Shown in pieces: positions 44,194 to 55,367 of a DNA stretch of 64,000 bases. Where the stretch lies: NCBI RefSeq assembly GCF_000296775.1, contig NZ_AJLE01000002.1, positions 62,001 through 126,000 on the forward strand, written 5' to 3'. The first letter of the stretch is position 1, and each line of letters starts with the position of its first letter. The notes under the pieces were generated by a model. That model was not told the DNA's origin. It made no database searches and saw only the letters and a program-made list of their open reading frames with translations. A program made the translations under genes and the position numbers. The stretch is from Sulfurovum sp. AR. GTDB lineage: Bacteria; Campylobacterota; Campylobacteria; Campylobacterales; Sulfurovaceae.

Positions 44194-45000
44194 TTAAAAT
44201 GCAGTATTGTTAAGCTCTTCTATGTCACTCATGGTTTGGCTTTGACTCTCTTTTTCTGATTCTTTAGCATTTAGGACCTTTACATCTATCTTTACGTTTG
44301 ATAGTTCATTGGCTTCCGCCTCTCTGGTTACAGCCTCCACTTTATTTTTGATGGTAGTAGGATCTATTTTGGGAGAAAAAGGTTTTATTTTTGGTTGTCT
44401 TTGTGCCTTTTTGAGTGCTTTATGTATCTCGATCAAACCCGTTTCATAACTACATAATTTATCATAGTTCTCCATATCCCGTTCCAACATGGCTATGGTG
44501 TAACTTTCTATCATCCTTGTCTTTCGCAGGAGCATTTTTTGTGCATACTTTTCTCTTGCTATTTCCACACCCTGTTTAATTTCGGGAGACAGTGCATTTT
44601 CATAGGCTATTTTTGCTTTATTAGTGCCATTACCACTCTTTTTAATATAGAGTTTTTTGGCACCATCTGTGATATGTTTCATGCCAAATGCTTGGCTTAC
44701 ACCATCAAAAATATCCATATAGAGCCCTTGTTTTTTAGGGTTGGATGATTTATTGAGCGGATTGTCCAAGTAGTGCTGACACTGAAGATTTGATTTCATG
44801 ATAAACTCGCCTATCATGGCATTACGATCTTCTTTTGTAGGTGACACTTTATCAACAGTAGCGATAAACATAGACCTATCTGTATGAAAACCGGCTACTT
44901 TGCGCTTTTTTTCCTCAGGTTCTGGCGTATCAGAACCACATCCATTGATAAGCAATAGAATAGATGCTGCTACCATAGTATGGATCTTATTTTTTATCAT
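44194..45000 (-). CDS. hypothetical lipoprotein
   Basis: A 268-residue lipoprotein: signal peptide with lipobox LINGC (Cys near residue 21), then a Glu/Pro/Lys-rich linker (DTPEPEEKKRKV). The rest is charged and largely helical (REKYAQKMLLRKTRMIESYTIAMLERDMENYDKLCSYE) with a C-terminal coiled-coil-like tail. No known domain is recognised. It is convergent with the Sir2 gene (14-base gap) and divergent from comF-like. Confidence 0.7.
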   Translation of the reverse strand: MIKNKIHTMVAASILLLINGCGSDTPEPEEKKRKVAGFHTDRSMFIATVDKVSPTKEDRNAMIGEFIMKSNLQCQHYLDNPLNKSSNPKKQGLYMDIFDGVSQAFGMKHITDGAKKLYIKKSGNGTNKAKIAYENALSPEIKQGVEIAREKYAQKMLLRKTRMIESYTIAMLERDMENYDKLCSYETGLIEIHKALKKAQRQPKIKPFSPKIDPTTIKNKVEAVTREAEANELSNVKIDVKVLNAKESEKESQSQTMSDIEELNNTAF

Positions 45001-45144
45001 ACATACACTCGCTTGTAATTAATATGATATTATACCATTTCGCTACAATTAATACTTTGATAGACTATCTGGAATTTTATACCTGATAACTATGATTATC
45101 TTCAGAATATATAGGCTTGATCAAGCAAAGTGGAAGGGTTTGTT

Positions 45145-45723
45145 ATGCGTTGTTTTTCTTGTTCAAAATTAAGTTTTAAGATCATTTGCAAGCAATGTGT
45201 AGAACACTTGTTTATACCTACGGTAAGTACTCGAAAAGTAGGAACACTGGATGTCATCAGCTTTTTTAAGTACTCCACACTGGAGACACTGCTACATAGT
45301 AAACATAAACCCGAAGGATACCGTATCTACAAAGCTTTGGCCCATATGACCATGAAACCATTTATTGAAGAGTTTGTAGAGTCTGATGAGAGAGCTGTTT
45401 ATATAGTGGGCATAGATGAATATGTCAAAAGCGGATATTCTCATGTGGCACTGCTTACACAGGCGATGAAGACAAAAACCTCTATCATACAACACAGTGC
45501 ACTCATGGCACAGAACAGGGTGAACTATTCGGGTAAAAACCTACAGTTCCGTTTGGAAAACCCGAGGGATTTTCTTTATAAAGGTAAGTCAGGTATAGAT
45601 GTGATATTGGTAGATGATATCATCACAACGGGTATTACACTGCAAGAAGCACAAAAAGTACTGATATCTCACGGAGTCAATGTACTCTTCGCTTTGACTT
45701 TAGCTGATGCAGAGGAATCCTGA
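45145..45723 (+). CDS. ComF-family phosphoribosyltransferase
   Basis: A 192-residue protein. The N-terminus has a zinc-finger-like C-x2-C...C-x2-C (CFSC, CKQC) and the C-terminal part is a PRTase fold with the PRPP loop VILVDDIITTGITLQEAQ. ComF proteins are required for DNA uptake (natural transformation) in several bacteria. It is about 30-50 residues shorter than many ComF proteins. The ATG at 45145 follows AAGGG. The usual RHxxNQ-type segment is replaced by MAQNRVNYSGKNLQFR. Confidence 0.82.
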   Translation: MRCFSCSKLSFKIICKQCVEHLFIPTVSTRKVGTLDVISFFKYSTLETLLHSKHKPEGYRIYKALAHMTMKPFIEEFVESDERAVYIVGIDEYVKSGYSHVALLTQAMKTKTSIIQHSALMAQNRVNYSGKNLQFRLENPRDFLYKGKSGIDVILVDDIITTGITLQEAQKVLISHGVNVLFALTLADAEES

Positions 45724-45777
45724 TCTGTTGAATGCAGTAATATCTGTATACTCCTTAAGTGTAGCTAGAATGGTAAA

Positions 45778-45804
45778 CATTATAAAATATGTTAAATTAT
45801 AAGG
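45778..45804. repeat. 27-bp palindromic repeat, copy R1
   Basis: Left arm CATTATAAAATATG and right half TTAAATTATAAGG, followed by TTTTAGAAC. It lies between comF-like and katG, 8.7 kb left of the main cluster of copies. The centre is of the GTTA(A/G)AT type shared with R7 and, in reverse, R5. Confidence 0.8.
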
Positions 45805-45940
45805 TTTTAGAACTATAGGATACAATTTTTATTATAAACCAGTTAAGAATACTTTTCCTACACACTCTTTGCACATTATCGTCTTATACTTTAAGTTAAA
45901 TCAATAAATAGAATTATCTAAATGTTTATAAAATGGTTTA

Positions 45941-45957
45941 GATGCATGTGTGGCATC
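45941..45957. promoter_or_regulatory. short inverted repeat upstream of katG
   Basis: GATGC (45941-45945) and GCATC (45953-45957) flank a 7-base centre, with partly matching T/A-rich outer bases, 36 bases before the katG ATG. It could be an operator or a leader hairpin. The rest of the 269-base comF-katG gap shows only repeat R1 and AT-rich sequence. Confidence 0.25.
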
Positions 45958-45974
45958 TTTAAATCAGATTCTAA

Positions 45975-48170
<2,196 letters not shown>

Positions 48171-48296
48171 TTGTGATATAAAGGATGGAGTTATCAGGAA
48201 ATTTCAACTCTAAGTATTGCATGGTACAATCCTTAAAAATACTGAGATCTGTGAAAATGCCATGGGTATTTGTGACAGGTTTTATAAGGATATAGA

Positions 48297-48479
48297 ATGA
48301 CTTTAGAAGAGATGGAATTTGAGTTGGAGCTGGCAGGGTTGAGTAGAGAACAACAGGTGAAATTATTATCATTTGTAAAAATGAACGGTTTTGATGCAAA
48401 AACTCTCGATAAAAAACTGCAACTTATGGGCTATGAAGCGATCTTCAGTATATATGATGTAGAGGATGATCAAAAGTAG
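48297..48479 (+). CDS. small hypothetical helical protein
   Basis: A 60-residue acidic protein, mostly helical (LEEMEFELELAGLSREQQVKLLSFVKMNGFDAKTLDKKLQLMG), ending in DVEDDQK. No family recognised. ATAAGGATATAGA before the ATG gives an SD with good spacing, which is why I keep it despite its size. It stands alone after katG. Confidence 0.55.
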   Translation: MTLEEMEFELELAGLSREQQVKLLSFVKMNGFDAKTLDKKLQLMGYEAIFSIYDVEDDQK

Positions 48480-48545
48480 GATTGAACAGAAGTACTGTTT
48501 TACTTGTGTATGGGGGGACTTGGAGTATGCTTCATCCCATACAGG

Positions 48546-48974
48546 TCACCTTACGATCTCTGCATCATTACGTATCAACTCTATGATACCCCCCTCAACA
48601 TTCAGTGGCGTAAATCCGTTTTTTTCTAAAATACGTGATGCTTTAATACTTCTACTCCCTGACCGGCAATAGACCATAATAGGTTTGGATCTCACTTTTT
48701 CCAGCCTGATAAGATTACTATCAAGTTGTTGAACCGGTATGTTTATAGCATTCTTTAAGTGTTTTTCTTCATACTCTTTGACCGTTCTTACATCAAGCAG
48801 TGTAATGTTGCTATCATTGGCTAAACGTACAATAGCCTGTTTGGCATTGATAAACTCAAAGTCTGCGAATATCCAGCCTTTAGAGTATGCAAAAGAGATA
48901 AATAAGCCTGCCATTGCGATCCAGTAAAGTATCATTGTAGAAATGAAAAAAATGATAAGTCGTGTGATTCGCAT
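48546..48974 (-). CDS. membrane-anchored rhodanese-like protein
   Basis: A 142-residue protein with one N-terminal transmembrane helix (LIIFFISTMILYWIAMAGLFISFAYS) and a rhodanese domain: ITLLDVRTVKEYEEKHLKNAINIPV and the active-site loop VYCRSGSRS with the sulfur-carrying Cys. It probably faces the periplasm and binds or transfers sulfane sulfur. AAGGAGTTAT precedes the ATG. Rhodaneses are common in sulfur-oxidising Campylobacterota. Confidence 0.85.
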   Translation of the reverse strand: MRITRLIIFFISTMILYWIAMAGLFISFAYSKGWIFADFEFINAKQAIVRLANDSNITLLDVRTVKEYEEKHLKNAINIPVQQLDSNLIRLEKVRSKPIMVYCRSGSRSIKASRILEKNGFTPLNVEGGIIELIRNDAEIVR

Positions 48975-49135
48975 ATAACTCCTTTTCTCTAAACATCTTC
49001 ATAGTCAAGTATATCCAATATGTGTATGTTGTATAAACATAAGTATGTATAATATTTAATCACTATAGAACTGATCTTCGTATCATTTTCATGTATACTT
49101 TACTATACTATTTATCTTGTCCTGAAGGAGTAAAA

Positions 49136-50416
49136 ATGATAGGTATTAATCGTCTGAAAGGGCAGGGGAGCCCCTCTACTTTGTTTGCAGCATTTTTGTA
49201 TTTTGATTTTAGTTTTATGGTCTGGACGATACTTGCACCACTTGCTACAGAGATCACGGACAGCTTGGCCAATTATGGATTTTTAATGACATCTTCCGAG
49301 ACAGCAACACTTCTTTCGGTGCCCATACTGGTAGGGTCACTATTGCGTGTCGTACTTGGTTTTTTAGTCGGTAAAATCGGTGCTAAAAAGAGTGCTTTGG
49401 GAGCACAGGTTATTGTCATATTAACCCTGTTTTATGTGACATCATTTGGTGAGCATATCTCTTATGAAGAGTTGTTGTTCGTAGGTGTTGGACTTGGTTT
49501 TGCAGGGGCATCCTTTGCGGTGGCTTTACCCCAGGCAGGGCAATGGTATCCACCAAGATTACAAGGGGTTGTACTTGGTATCGCGGGTATAGGAAATATA
49601 GGTGTGGTACTTGGTTTTCTTTTTGCACCTAAGATCGCTGAGATCTGGGGATGGAAATCGGTATTTTTTGTAGTTGCAATTTTGTCTCTGCTCATTTTTG
49701 TCATGTATGTTTTAATGGCAAAAGATGCGCCCAAAGAAGTGTATGTCCCAAGACCCAAAAATCTCTCTGATTATATAAGGCTCTTAAAAGATAGAGATAC
49801 ATGGTGGTTCAACCTCTTTTATGCTGTGAGTTTTGGCGCTTTTGTAGGATTTGCCATGTATATGAAGGTCTATCTGATGGCGATGTATTCTAATGAGATG
49901 GCACTGTTTGGATCAGAAATATTGGGAGAAGAGAACATCCATGTGGTTGCGGGTTATTTTGCAGCATTTTGCATCATGGCTGGTGCGCTGCTTAGACCTG
50001 TAGGCGGAGCTGTCGCCGATAGAGTGGGAGGGATCAAGTCACTTTATATTTATTTTTCAAGTGTTACATTGCTTATCTTTATCAATGCCTTTATAGGATT
50101 GTCATTTTGGTTTGCGATTTTTGTTATGTTCCTTATTATGGCAAACCTTGGTATGGCAAATGGTGCTCTGTTTCAACTTGTACCACAGAGGTTTTCCAAA
50201 GATATAGGTATTATGACCGGTCTCATTGGAGCAGCCGGTGCACTTGGAGGGGTAGGAATTTTAGTAGTACTCGGAGCATCTACAATGATGTTTGGGGATT
50301 ATACTATAGGGTTCCTGTTTATAGCTGCAAATGCCTTGATCGCTATGGCAGGACTAAGTTTGGTAAAGACTAGATGGCGAACCACATGGGGTGCCAAATC
50401 TGGAGGAATCATATGA
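49136..50416 (+). CDS. narK: NarK-type nitrate/nitrite MFS transporter
   Basis: A 426-residue inner-membrane protein with 12 hydrophobic segments. The substrate Arg lies in LRVVLGFLVGKIGAKKS and the nitrate signature in GIAGIGNIGVVLGFLFAP; the second-half signature is MTGLIGAAGALGGVG. It moves nitrate and/or nitrite across the inner membrane for respiration or assimilation. ATG 49136 has GAAGGAG at good spacing; the ATG at 49091 would add a leader without homology. No nitrate reductase genes are in the window. Confidence 0.88.
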   Translation: MIGINRLKGQGSPSTLFAAFLYFDFSFMVWTILAPLATEITDSLANYGFLMTSSETATLLSVPILVGSLLRVVLGFLVGKIGAKKSALGAQVIVILTLFYVTSFGEHISYEELLFVGVGLGFAGASFAVALPQAGQWYPPRLQGVVLGIAGIGNIGVVLGFLFAPKIAEIWGWKSVFFVVAILSLLIFVMYVLMAKDAPKEVYVPRPKNLSDYIRLLKDRDTWWFNLFYAVSFGAFVGFAMYMKVYLMAMYSNEMALFGSEILGEENIHVVAGYFAAFCIMAGALLRPVGGAVADRVGGIKSLYIYFSSVTLLIFINAFIGLSFWFAIFVMFLIMANLGMANGALFQLVPQRFSKDIGIMTGLIGAAGALGGVGILVVLGASTMMFGDYTIGFLFIAANALIAMAGLSLVKTRWRTTWGAKSGGII

Positions 50417-50426
50417 TTCCGAACTG

Positions 50427-50450
50427 TTTCATAATATTAATATTATGAAA
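50427..50450. promoter_or_regulatory. perfect 24-bp AT palindrome between narK and mscS-like
   Basis: TTTCATAATATT is followed directly by its exact reverse complement. It lies 11 bases after the narK stop and 77 bases before the next ATG. It contains no G+C-rich stem, so a terminator is unlikely; an operator for the downstream gene fits better. Confidence 0.5.
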
Positions 50451-50526
50451 ATATAATACTATACTGATGTTGGTTCAATGTATGACCAATGTTTATACAT
50501 AAAAACTTAGGAAATAAAGGGAGACA

Positions 50527-51360
50527 ATGGAAGTAACAAACACAGAAGTCAATAAATATGTAGATATGGCAATACAGTACGGTACTGAATATGGCATAAA
50601 GGTGATCGGTGCTATCGCCATTTTTGTCATTGGTAAATGGGTGGCACATAAAATCTCTGCTTTCATTAAAAAACTTATGGAGCGCGGAGAGATCGATACC
50701 ACGCTCAGTGCATTTATAGCAAGTGTCATCGATATACTTCTGCTGATTGTAGTGGTCTTAGCCGCGATCAATAATCTAGGTGTCGATACCACCTCGTTCA
50801 TAGCGATATTGGGTGCGGCCGGTTTGGCTATAGGTTTGGCACTTCAGGGTACATTTGGAAATATCGGTGCGGGTGTGATCTTGATACTGTTCCGTCCTTT
50901 TGAAGTAGGGAACTTCGTTACCGTAGCAGGGGAGAGCGGCACAGTGGAGGCTATCACACTATTCAATACAACACTTTTAACACCGGACAATAAGGTCATT
51001 TTAATTCCAAACAGTGCGGTTGCTTCAGGGAATATCACGAATTTTTCCAAAAAAGAAGAACGCCGTGTCGATTTTGTATTTGGTATAGGTTATGATGATG
51101 ATCTAAAACTGGCAAAGGCAACCCTCCAAGAGATCATTGATGCTGACACCCGTATATTGAAGGATCGTGCAAGTTTTATAGGTGTAGGTGAGCTTGGAGA
51201 CAGTTCTGTGAACTTTACGGTACGTGTATGGGTCAAAGCTGCAGATTACTGGGGTGTACATTTTGATACCATTGAAAAAGTAAAACTTACATTTGATGAA
51301 AAAGGTATCTCTATCCCTTACCCGCAAATGGATATTCACACACATGTGGCAAACGCTTAG
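50527..51360 (+). CDS. MscS-family mechanosensitive channel
   Basis: A 277-residue inner-membrane channel. Three hydrophobic segments lead into the pore helix GAAGLAIGLALQGTFGNIGAGVILILFRPFEVGNFV, nearly identical in pattern to E. coli MscS, then the cytoplasmic cage (VILIPNSAVASGNITNFSKKEERRVDFVFGIGYDDD). It opens under membrane tension to release solutes during osmotic downshock. GGGAGACA precedes the ATG. Confidence 0.92.
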   Translation: MEVTNTEVNKYVDMAIQYGTEYGIKVIGAIAIFVIGKWVAHKISAFIKKLMERGEIDTTLSAFIASVIDILLLIVVVLAAINNLGVDTTSFIAILGAAGLAIGLALQGTFGNIGAGVILILFRPFEVGNFVTVAGESGTVEAITLFNTTLLTPDNKVILIPNSAVASGNITNFSKKEERRVDFVFGIGYDDDLKLAKATLQEIIDADTRILKDRASFIGVGELGDSSVNFTVRVWVKAADYWGVHFDTIEKVKLTFDEKGISIPYPQMDIHTHVANA

Positions 51361-51381
51361 ATACTATTTTAAATGATATTA

Positions 51382-51696
51382 TTAATCTTTAATAGCATAA
51401 GTAGTCAATATGCGTCCATTTCTAAAAATAGTCCCTGCATGATCAATGACATCAAATACATCTTTTTGAGTCCATCCCAAATTATAGAGTAGTTCAAAAT
51501 CTTTTTTTGTAAATAATTTACTTTCGTAAATAGCTTTAATCGATTTAGCAGCCAAGATTTGATGTTTTTCATCAAAAGGCACTAAATCAATATCTGCTAT
51601 TACATCATCTAATTGTTTTTGTGTGTATCCTTTTGCTAATAACATTTTTGTATTAAACATTTTACAATAAGGATAATCTTCATTCACATCTGTCAT
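51382..51696 (-). CDS. hypothetical helical protein
   Basis: A 104-residue soluble protein with mostly helical content. Two similar helix-turn segments appear: LAKGYTQKQLDDVIADID and LYNLGWTQKDVFDVIDHAG, suggesting an internal duplication. The second resembles the last helices of AhpD-like proteins, but no CxxC redox motif is present, so I do not assign that family. It is convergent with the mscS-like gene (21-base gap). Confidence 0.6.
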   Translation of the reverse strand: MTDVNEDYPYCKMFNTKMLLAKGYTQKQLDDVIADIDLVPFDEKHQILAAKSIKAIYESKLFTKKDFELLYNLGWTQKDVFDVIDHAGTIFRNGRILTTYAIKD

Positions 51697-51858
51697 TTAC
51701 ACGAATAAATGTAAATTCTATAATAGGTTAGAATAAAGTGATAGTTTTGTTTTAAATCTTTTGTTAAATTATTAATTGAGTATATCAAACCAAGAACCTC
51801 TTCATTGAGCATATTCAAACATTATAATAAATTTAACCAATTATTTCATATGATGTAA

Positions 51859-52737
51859 TCATATCAATTGGATTGGCAAAAAATACTTCACTCTGAACCT
51901 GCCGTCTTTTGCAAGAAAATGGTTCGTATAAAATTCTGTATAGGATGGCTGTGTCGTTGTTTCAAATCCGCTTTGAGGCAGCCATTCATGGTAGGCCCAT
52001 TGAATCAGCTTTAGTATATCACCGTATTGTCCTTCAGCTTCAAACGTCGCATAGAGTCCTGAGGGGATGATAAATGAGGGGAGTACACTTTCTTTGAGCT
52101 TTGTCTTTGTGTCGGGAACAACAGCAGCAATATAGTAACACTCTTTCAATGGTGTGACAATAGGGTTGTTATGATAGATCCCTATCTGTTTATATTCTGT
52201 GATGTTATTACTATAGACCCAGGCCATGAGTTTCTGCCAGCTTTTTTTGATCTCATAATTATATCCTTTGTGACGGATATAGTAAGCCTCTTGAGGTTTG
52301 GTTTTTATGATTTCAGGTTCCAAGTGGGAGAAGTCTGCCTGTGATATAGAAGCGGTTGAGGAAGTAGAGAGTATCTGATCTGAATAACTTTTGTATCCTC
52401 CTTTCCGCCATATTTTAGGAGAGCTTGAAAATCGTTCCTTGAAAGCTCGGATAAAAGAGGTTTGGGAGGAGTATCCGCACTGGTTGGCAATATCCGTAAT
52501 AGTTGAATGTGGATTGGTGAGGAGAAGGTTAGCTGCCTTTTGAAGCCGTATAGATTTAACGGTTTCATAGATATTCATACCCATCTGCTCTTTAAAGATA
52601 CGATGAAGGTGGAATTTACTGACACTATGCATTGCTGCCAGTTCATCGATATTGATATCGGTTTCGATATGCTGGTAGATATAGGACATCAACTTGTTAG
52701 CTATATGTGAATGTAACTGCATTGTATTCTTCTTCAT
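51859..52737 (-). CDS. AraC-family regulator with GyrI-like ligand domain
   Basis: A 292-residue transcription factor. Two helix-turn-helix motifs fill residues 1-110 (IDELAAMHSVSKFHLHRIFKEQMG and ITDIANQCGYSSQTSFIRAFKERFSSSP), followed by a GyrI/Rob-type small-molecule-binding domain (AYYIRHKGYNYEIKKSWQKLMAWV ... SGLYATFEAEGQYGDILKLIQWAYHEWL). Such proteins activate transporter or detoxification genes in response to organic ligands. It is divergent from the aminotransferase gene at 52861 and probably controls it through the 123-base shared region. Confidence 0.9.
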   Translation of the reverse strand: MKKNTMQLHSHIANKLMSYIYQHIETDINIDELAAMHSVSKFHLHRIFKEQMGMNIYETVKSIRLQKAANLLLTNPHSTITDIANQCGYSSQTSFIRAFKERFSSSPKIWRKGGYKSYSDQILSTSSTASISQADFSHLEPEIIKTKPQEAYYIRHKGYNYEIKKSWQKLMAWVYSNNITEYKQIGIYHNNPIVTPLKECYYIAAVVPDTKTKLKESVLPSFIIPSGLYATFEAEGQYGDILKLIQWAYHEWLPQSGFETTTQPSYTEFYTNHFLAKDGRFRVKYFLPIQLI

Positions 52738-52860
52738 GATACTATTATAGCATTTTTAGATAACTTTATGAGCACAAATAGATATTTATATTGACACTTT
52801 TTGTGAAGACTTTATTTTCATGAAGAGATACAATGTTCAAAATATTCTTAAGGTACAACA

Positions 52861-53970
52861 ATGAAACGCTCATTTATACGAGAAATACTGGAACATACGA
52901 CGAATCAAACGATCTCTTTTGCAGGCGGTTTACCGAATGAATCACTCTTTCCTTATCAAGCACTGCGTGAATCAGGATATAGGGCATTAAGTGAACCTGC
53001 GTCTCTTCAGTACACAACATCACAGGGCTATCAGCCTCTTAGAGAAAAGATTGCCGAACAATATGCAAAGCAAGGATTTCCTACTAAAAGCGAGGAGATC
53101 ATGATAACATCCGGTTCTCAACAGGCACTGGACATCATTACTCGCTTTTATCATAGCCATGAGATTACCATCGAGGCTCCCTCTTATTTGGGTGCAATGA
53201 ATGTATTTAGTATGAATAAACTCAAGCAATCCTCAGTCAAGTTGGAATATGACGGTATAGATATTGAGGGTTTTGCACAAAATATTCAACAGAGCAAACT
53301 AGCGTATCTGATACCGGATTTTCAAAATCCAACGGGTCTCACTTACTCAGAAGAGAAGCGGAGACTAGTTGCCGATCATATAGAAGATGTGAATGGTGTC
53401 CTAATCGAGGACAGTCCCTATAGCCAACTGTTTTTTGAGCGTAGTTATCCATCTATAAGTTCTATGGTTCCGAAGCATAGTTTTCATCTTGGATCATTTT
53501 CCAAGGTATTGGCACCGGCATTACGTATAGGATGGATACGTGCTAGTGAAGCATTGCTGAAACCATTGATCCCTTACAAAGAAGCGATGGATCTGCATAC
53601 CAACAGTATTGCCCAGCGTATTATAGATGATTATCTTAGTGATATAGAAAACTATCAAACACATCTAGAGACGATTCGTTCCTCTTATGGAGAAAAAATG
53701 GAATTTTTTGCTAAAGCATTAGATGAGTTTTTACCGATGTTTGAGTATAGAAAACCTAAAGGAGGAATGTTCATATACGGTTCTTTAGATGGCATAAGTA
53801 CATCAAATTTAGTTCAAAAGTGTTTGCAAAAAAACGTTGTATTCGTTCCGGGGAGAGAATTTTATCTTAATGGGAGTATTGATAATGAGATACGATTCAA
53901 TTTCACTAATAGCACCAAGAATGAAATTGTGAAAGGACTTCGGCTCGTAAATTCAACCATCCATAAGTGA
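52861..53970 (+). CDS. PLP-dependent aminotransferase (class I/II, MocR/LysN-like)
   Basis: A 369-residue fold-type I aminotransferase. ITFAGGLP-like start (ISFAGGLPNESLFP), PDFQNPTGLTYS, and the PLP Lys in LGSFSKVLAPALRIGW match the 2-aminoadipate transaminase/MocR C-terminal group. It lacks the GntR DNA-binding domain, so it is an enzyme only. The amino donor/acceptor is unknown. Its end and the following GNAT gene are close enough for co-transcription, with the divergent AraC gene as likely regulator. Confidence 0.87.
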   Translation: MKRSFIREILEHTTNQTISFAGGLPNESLFPYQALRESGYRALSEPASLQYTTSQGYQPLREKIAEQYAKQGFPTKSEEIMITSGSQQALDIITRFYHSHEITIEAPSYLGAMNVFSMNKLKQSSVKLEYDGIDIEGFAQNIQQSKLAYLIPDFQNPTGLTYSEEKRRLVADHIEDVNGVLIEDSPYSQLFFERSYPSISSMVPKHSFHLGSFSKVLAPALRIGWIRASEALLKPLIPYKEAMDLHTNSIAQRIIDDYLSDIENYQTHLETIRSSYGEKMEFFAKALDEFLPMFEYRKPKGGMFIYGSLDGISTSNLVQKCLQKNVVFVPGREFYLNGSIDNEIRFNFTNSTKNEIVKGLRLVNSTIHK

Positions 53971-54059
53971 AGCAATATTTTTATCCATTTTCTTACTGCT
54001 TTGGACATATCGGTAGTTTGGTGATTTGTATTATGATTTTTAAAAAAAGGAAGGCGAAA

Positions 54060-54503
54060 ATGCAGTGGTTCTTTGATGAGGAATATGTGAATTTTGAAAT
54101 ACTGAGCAATCTCTATAAGATTGCTCCGCTTGGGGATAAGAGTCCGGAAGATTTGAAAACAGCTTTTACTAACAGCAACTATAAATGTTTTGTTTATGAA
54201 GAAGAACTTCTTATCGGTGCCGGTAGGGCCTTGGCCGATGGTGTCGATACATCCTATATTGGAGACGTAGCAGTACACCCCGATTTTAAAGGACAGGGAC
54301 TTGGCAGTGCAATCGTCCGTAAGCTAGTAGAGTTTAGTGAGGGGCATAACAAGATTATTCTTTACTCTTCACTGGGAAAGGAAGCATTTTATGCTAAGCT
54401 TGGATTTGAAAAAATGAATACTGGAATGGCGATTTTCAGGAATCAAGATCAGGCAAGAAAATGGGGATTAGTAAGTACCAATGAAATAAGCTGCAGCCTT
54501 TAG
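54060..54503 (+). CDS. GNAT-family N-acetyltransferase
   Basis: A 147-residue acetyltransferase with the acetyl-CoA loop VAVHPDFKGQGLGSAIVRKLVEF and the C-terminal YAKLGFEKMNTGMAIF. The substrate is unknown. I start at ATG 54060, preceded by AAAGGAAGG; an in-frame extension to 53967 overlaps the aminotransferase stop but is unlike the family. Repeat copy R2 begins 24 bases after its stop. Confidence 0.87.
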   Translation: MQWFFDEEYVNFEILSNLYKIAPLGDKSPEDLKTAFTNSNYKCFVYEEELLIGAGRALADGVDTSYIGDVAVHPDFKGQGLGSAIVRKLVEFSEGHNKIILYSSLGKEAFYAKLGFEKMNTGMAIFRNQDQARKWGLVSTNEISCSL

Positions 54504-54527
54504 TATCCATCAAAAGTAGATAGAAAA

Positions 54528-54554
54528 CCTCATAAAGTTATATATTTTATAAGG
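54528..54554. repeat. 27-bp palindromic repeat, copy R2
   Basis: Arms CCTCATAAA and TTTATAAGG with centre GTTATATAT, preceded by GAAAA. It marks the left edge of the repeat-bounded region and the unit R2-R3 (leader ORF, tautomerase, methyltransferase). Confidence 0.88.
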
Positions 54555-54730
54555 TATAGAACAAGTGTATTATCCGAAATTTTTATATCTGTTTGATCTT
54601 CTCAAATAACTGGCATAAAGATACCGATAATGCATAATCATGACAGGAGAGATTTAACTGGTTTCCAAACAGCTTTCCTAAAGGCAATTGCTATTACACT
54701 TTTATCACTAAAACTTGTAAGGAGCAAAAA

Positions 54731-54787
54731 ATGAAAACATTTAACCACTTTCAATCTACACTAATGCTTCTTAGAAGATGGCGCTAG
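54731..54787 (+). CDS. 18-residue ORF, possible leader peptide
   Basis: ATG at 54731 is preceded by AAGGAGCAAAAA, an almost ideal ribosome-binding site, yet the frame closes after 18 codons (MKTFNHFQSTLMLLRRWR). Strong translation of such a short basic peptide is typical of attenuator leader peptides. The next real gene starts 189 bases downstream. The amino acid sensed, if any, is not obvious: there is one Trp and three Arg near the stop. The 190 bases after it are AT-rich with no clear terminator stem. Confidence 0.4.
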   Translation: MKTFNHFQSTLMLLRRWR

Positions 54788-54976
54788 CCTGTTTTCTCCT
54801 TATTTAGCTGATACACTTATTTATCATTGATTTTAATTTATTGTTGTTTCTTATATATCATACAATGTATTACTCTCTATTTTTAAAGTGCTTTGCCTGG
54901 TAAGGTAATCACCATAAGAGGGTTATGTTTGTGAGGGATAGGAGACTTTTTGATTGTTTATATAAAAGGATGTCTT

Positions 54977-55366
54977 ATGGCACAAGTAAAAATATATGGG
55001 ATAGATACCCATTTAGACCTAATAAAAGAGCAATTATCTGATGTGATTCATGACTGCGTAGTGGAAGCGCTACAGTTTCCAGAAGATAAAAAGTTTCATC
55101 GTTTTTTTCCGATGAAAAAAGAGAATATGTTCTACCCTGAGAATAGAAGTCAGGCCTATACTATTATAGAGATCATGATGATGGAAGGCAGAACAGTACA
55201 GACAAAAAAAAGGCTCATCCAGCTTCTATTTGAACGGATACGAAAAGAACTTCGTATTCAAGCCATAGACATAGAAATCGTTATGCAAGAAGCGCCGGCA
55301 TATCAATTCGGATTCAGGGGTATGGCTGGAGATGAAATGTTACTTGATTACAAGGTGGTGATATAA
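54977..55366 (+). CDS. tautomerase-family protein
   Basis: A 129-residue protein of the MIF/4-OT-like tautomerase family: AQVKIYGIDTHLDLIKEQLSDVIHDCVVEAL, HRFFPMKKENMFYP, YTIIEIMMMEGRTVQTKKRLIQLLFERI. Canonical tautomerases use an N-terminal Pro as base; here the residue after Met is Ala, as in the MAQVKIY subgroup, so the catalytic mechanism may differ. ATG 54977 has AAAAGGA 6 bases upstream. It is one base from the methyltransferase gene and coupled to it. Confidence 0.8.
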   Translation: MAQVKIYGIDTHLDLIKEQLSDVIHDCVVEALQFPEDKKFHRFFPMKKENMFYPENRSQAYTIIEIMMMEGRTVQTKKRLIQLLFERIRKELRIQAIDIEIVMQEAPAYQFGFRGMAGDEMLLDYKVVI

Positions 55367-55367
55367 A

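Noticed and set aside
48272-48284. TTTTATAAGG before the 60-residue ORF as a further repeat copy
   Set aside because: No palindromic partner; the AAGG is better explained as the ribosome-binding site.
48466-48672. 68-codon open frame after the small ORF at 48297
   Set aside because: It overlaps the rhodanese gene on the opposite strand and lacks an SD and domain features.
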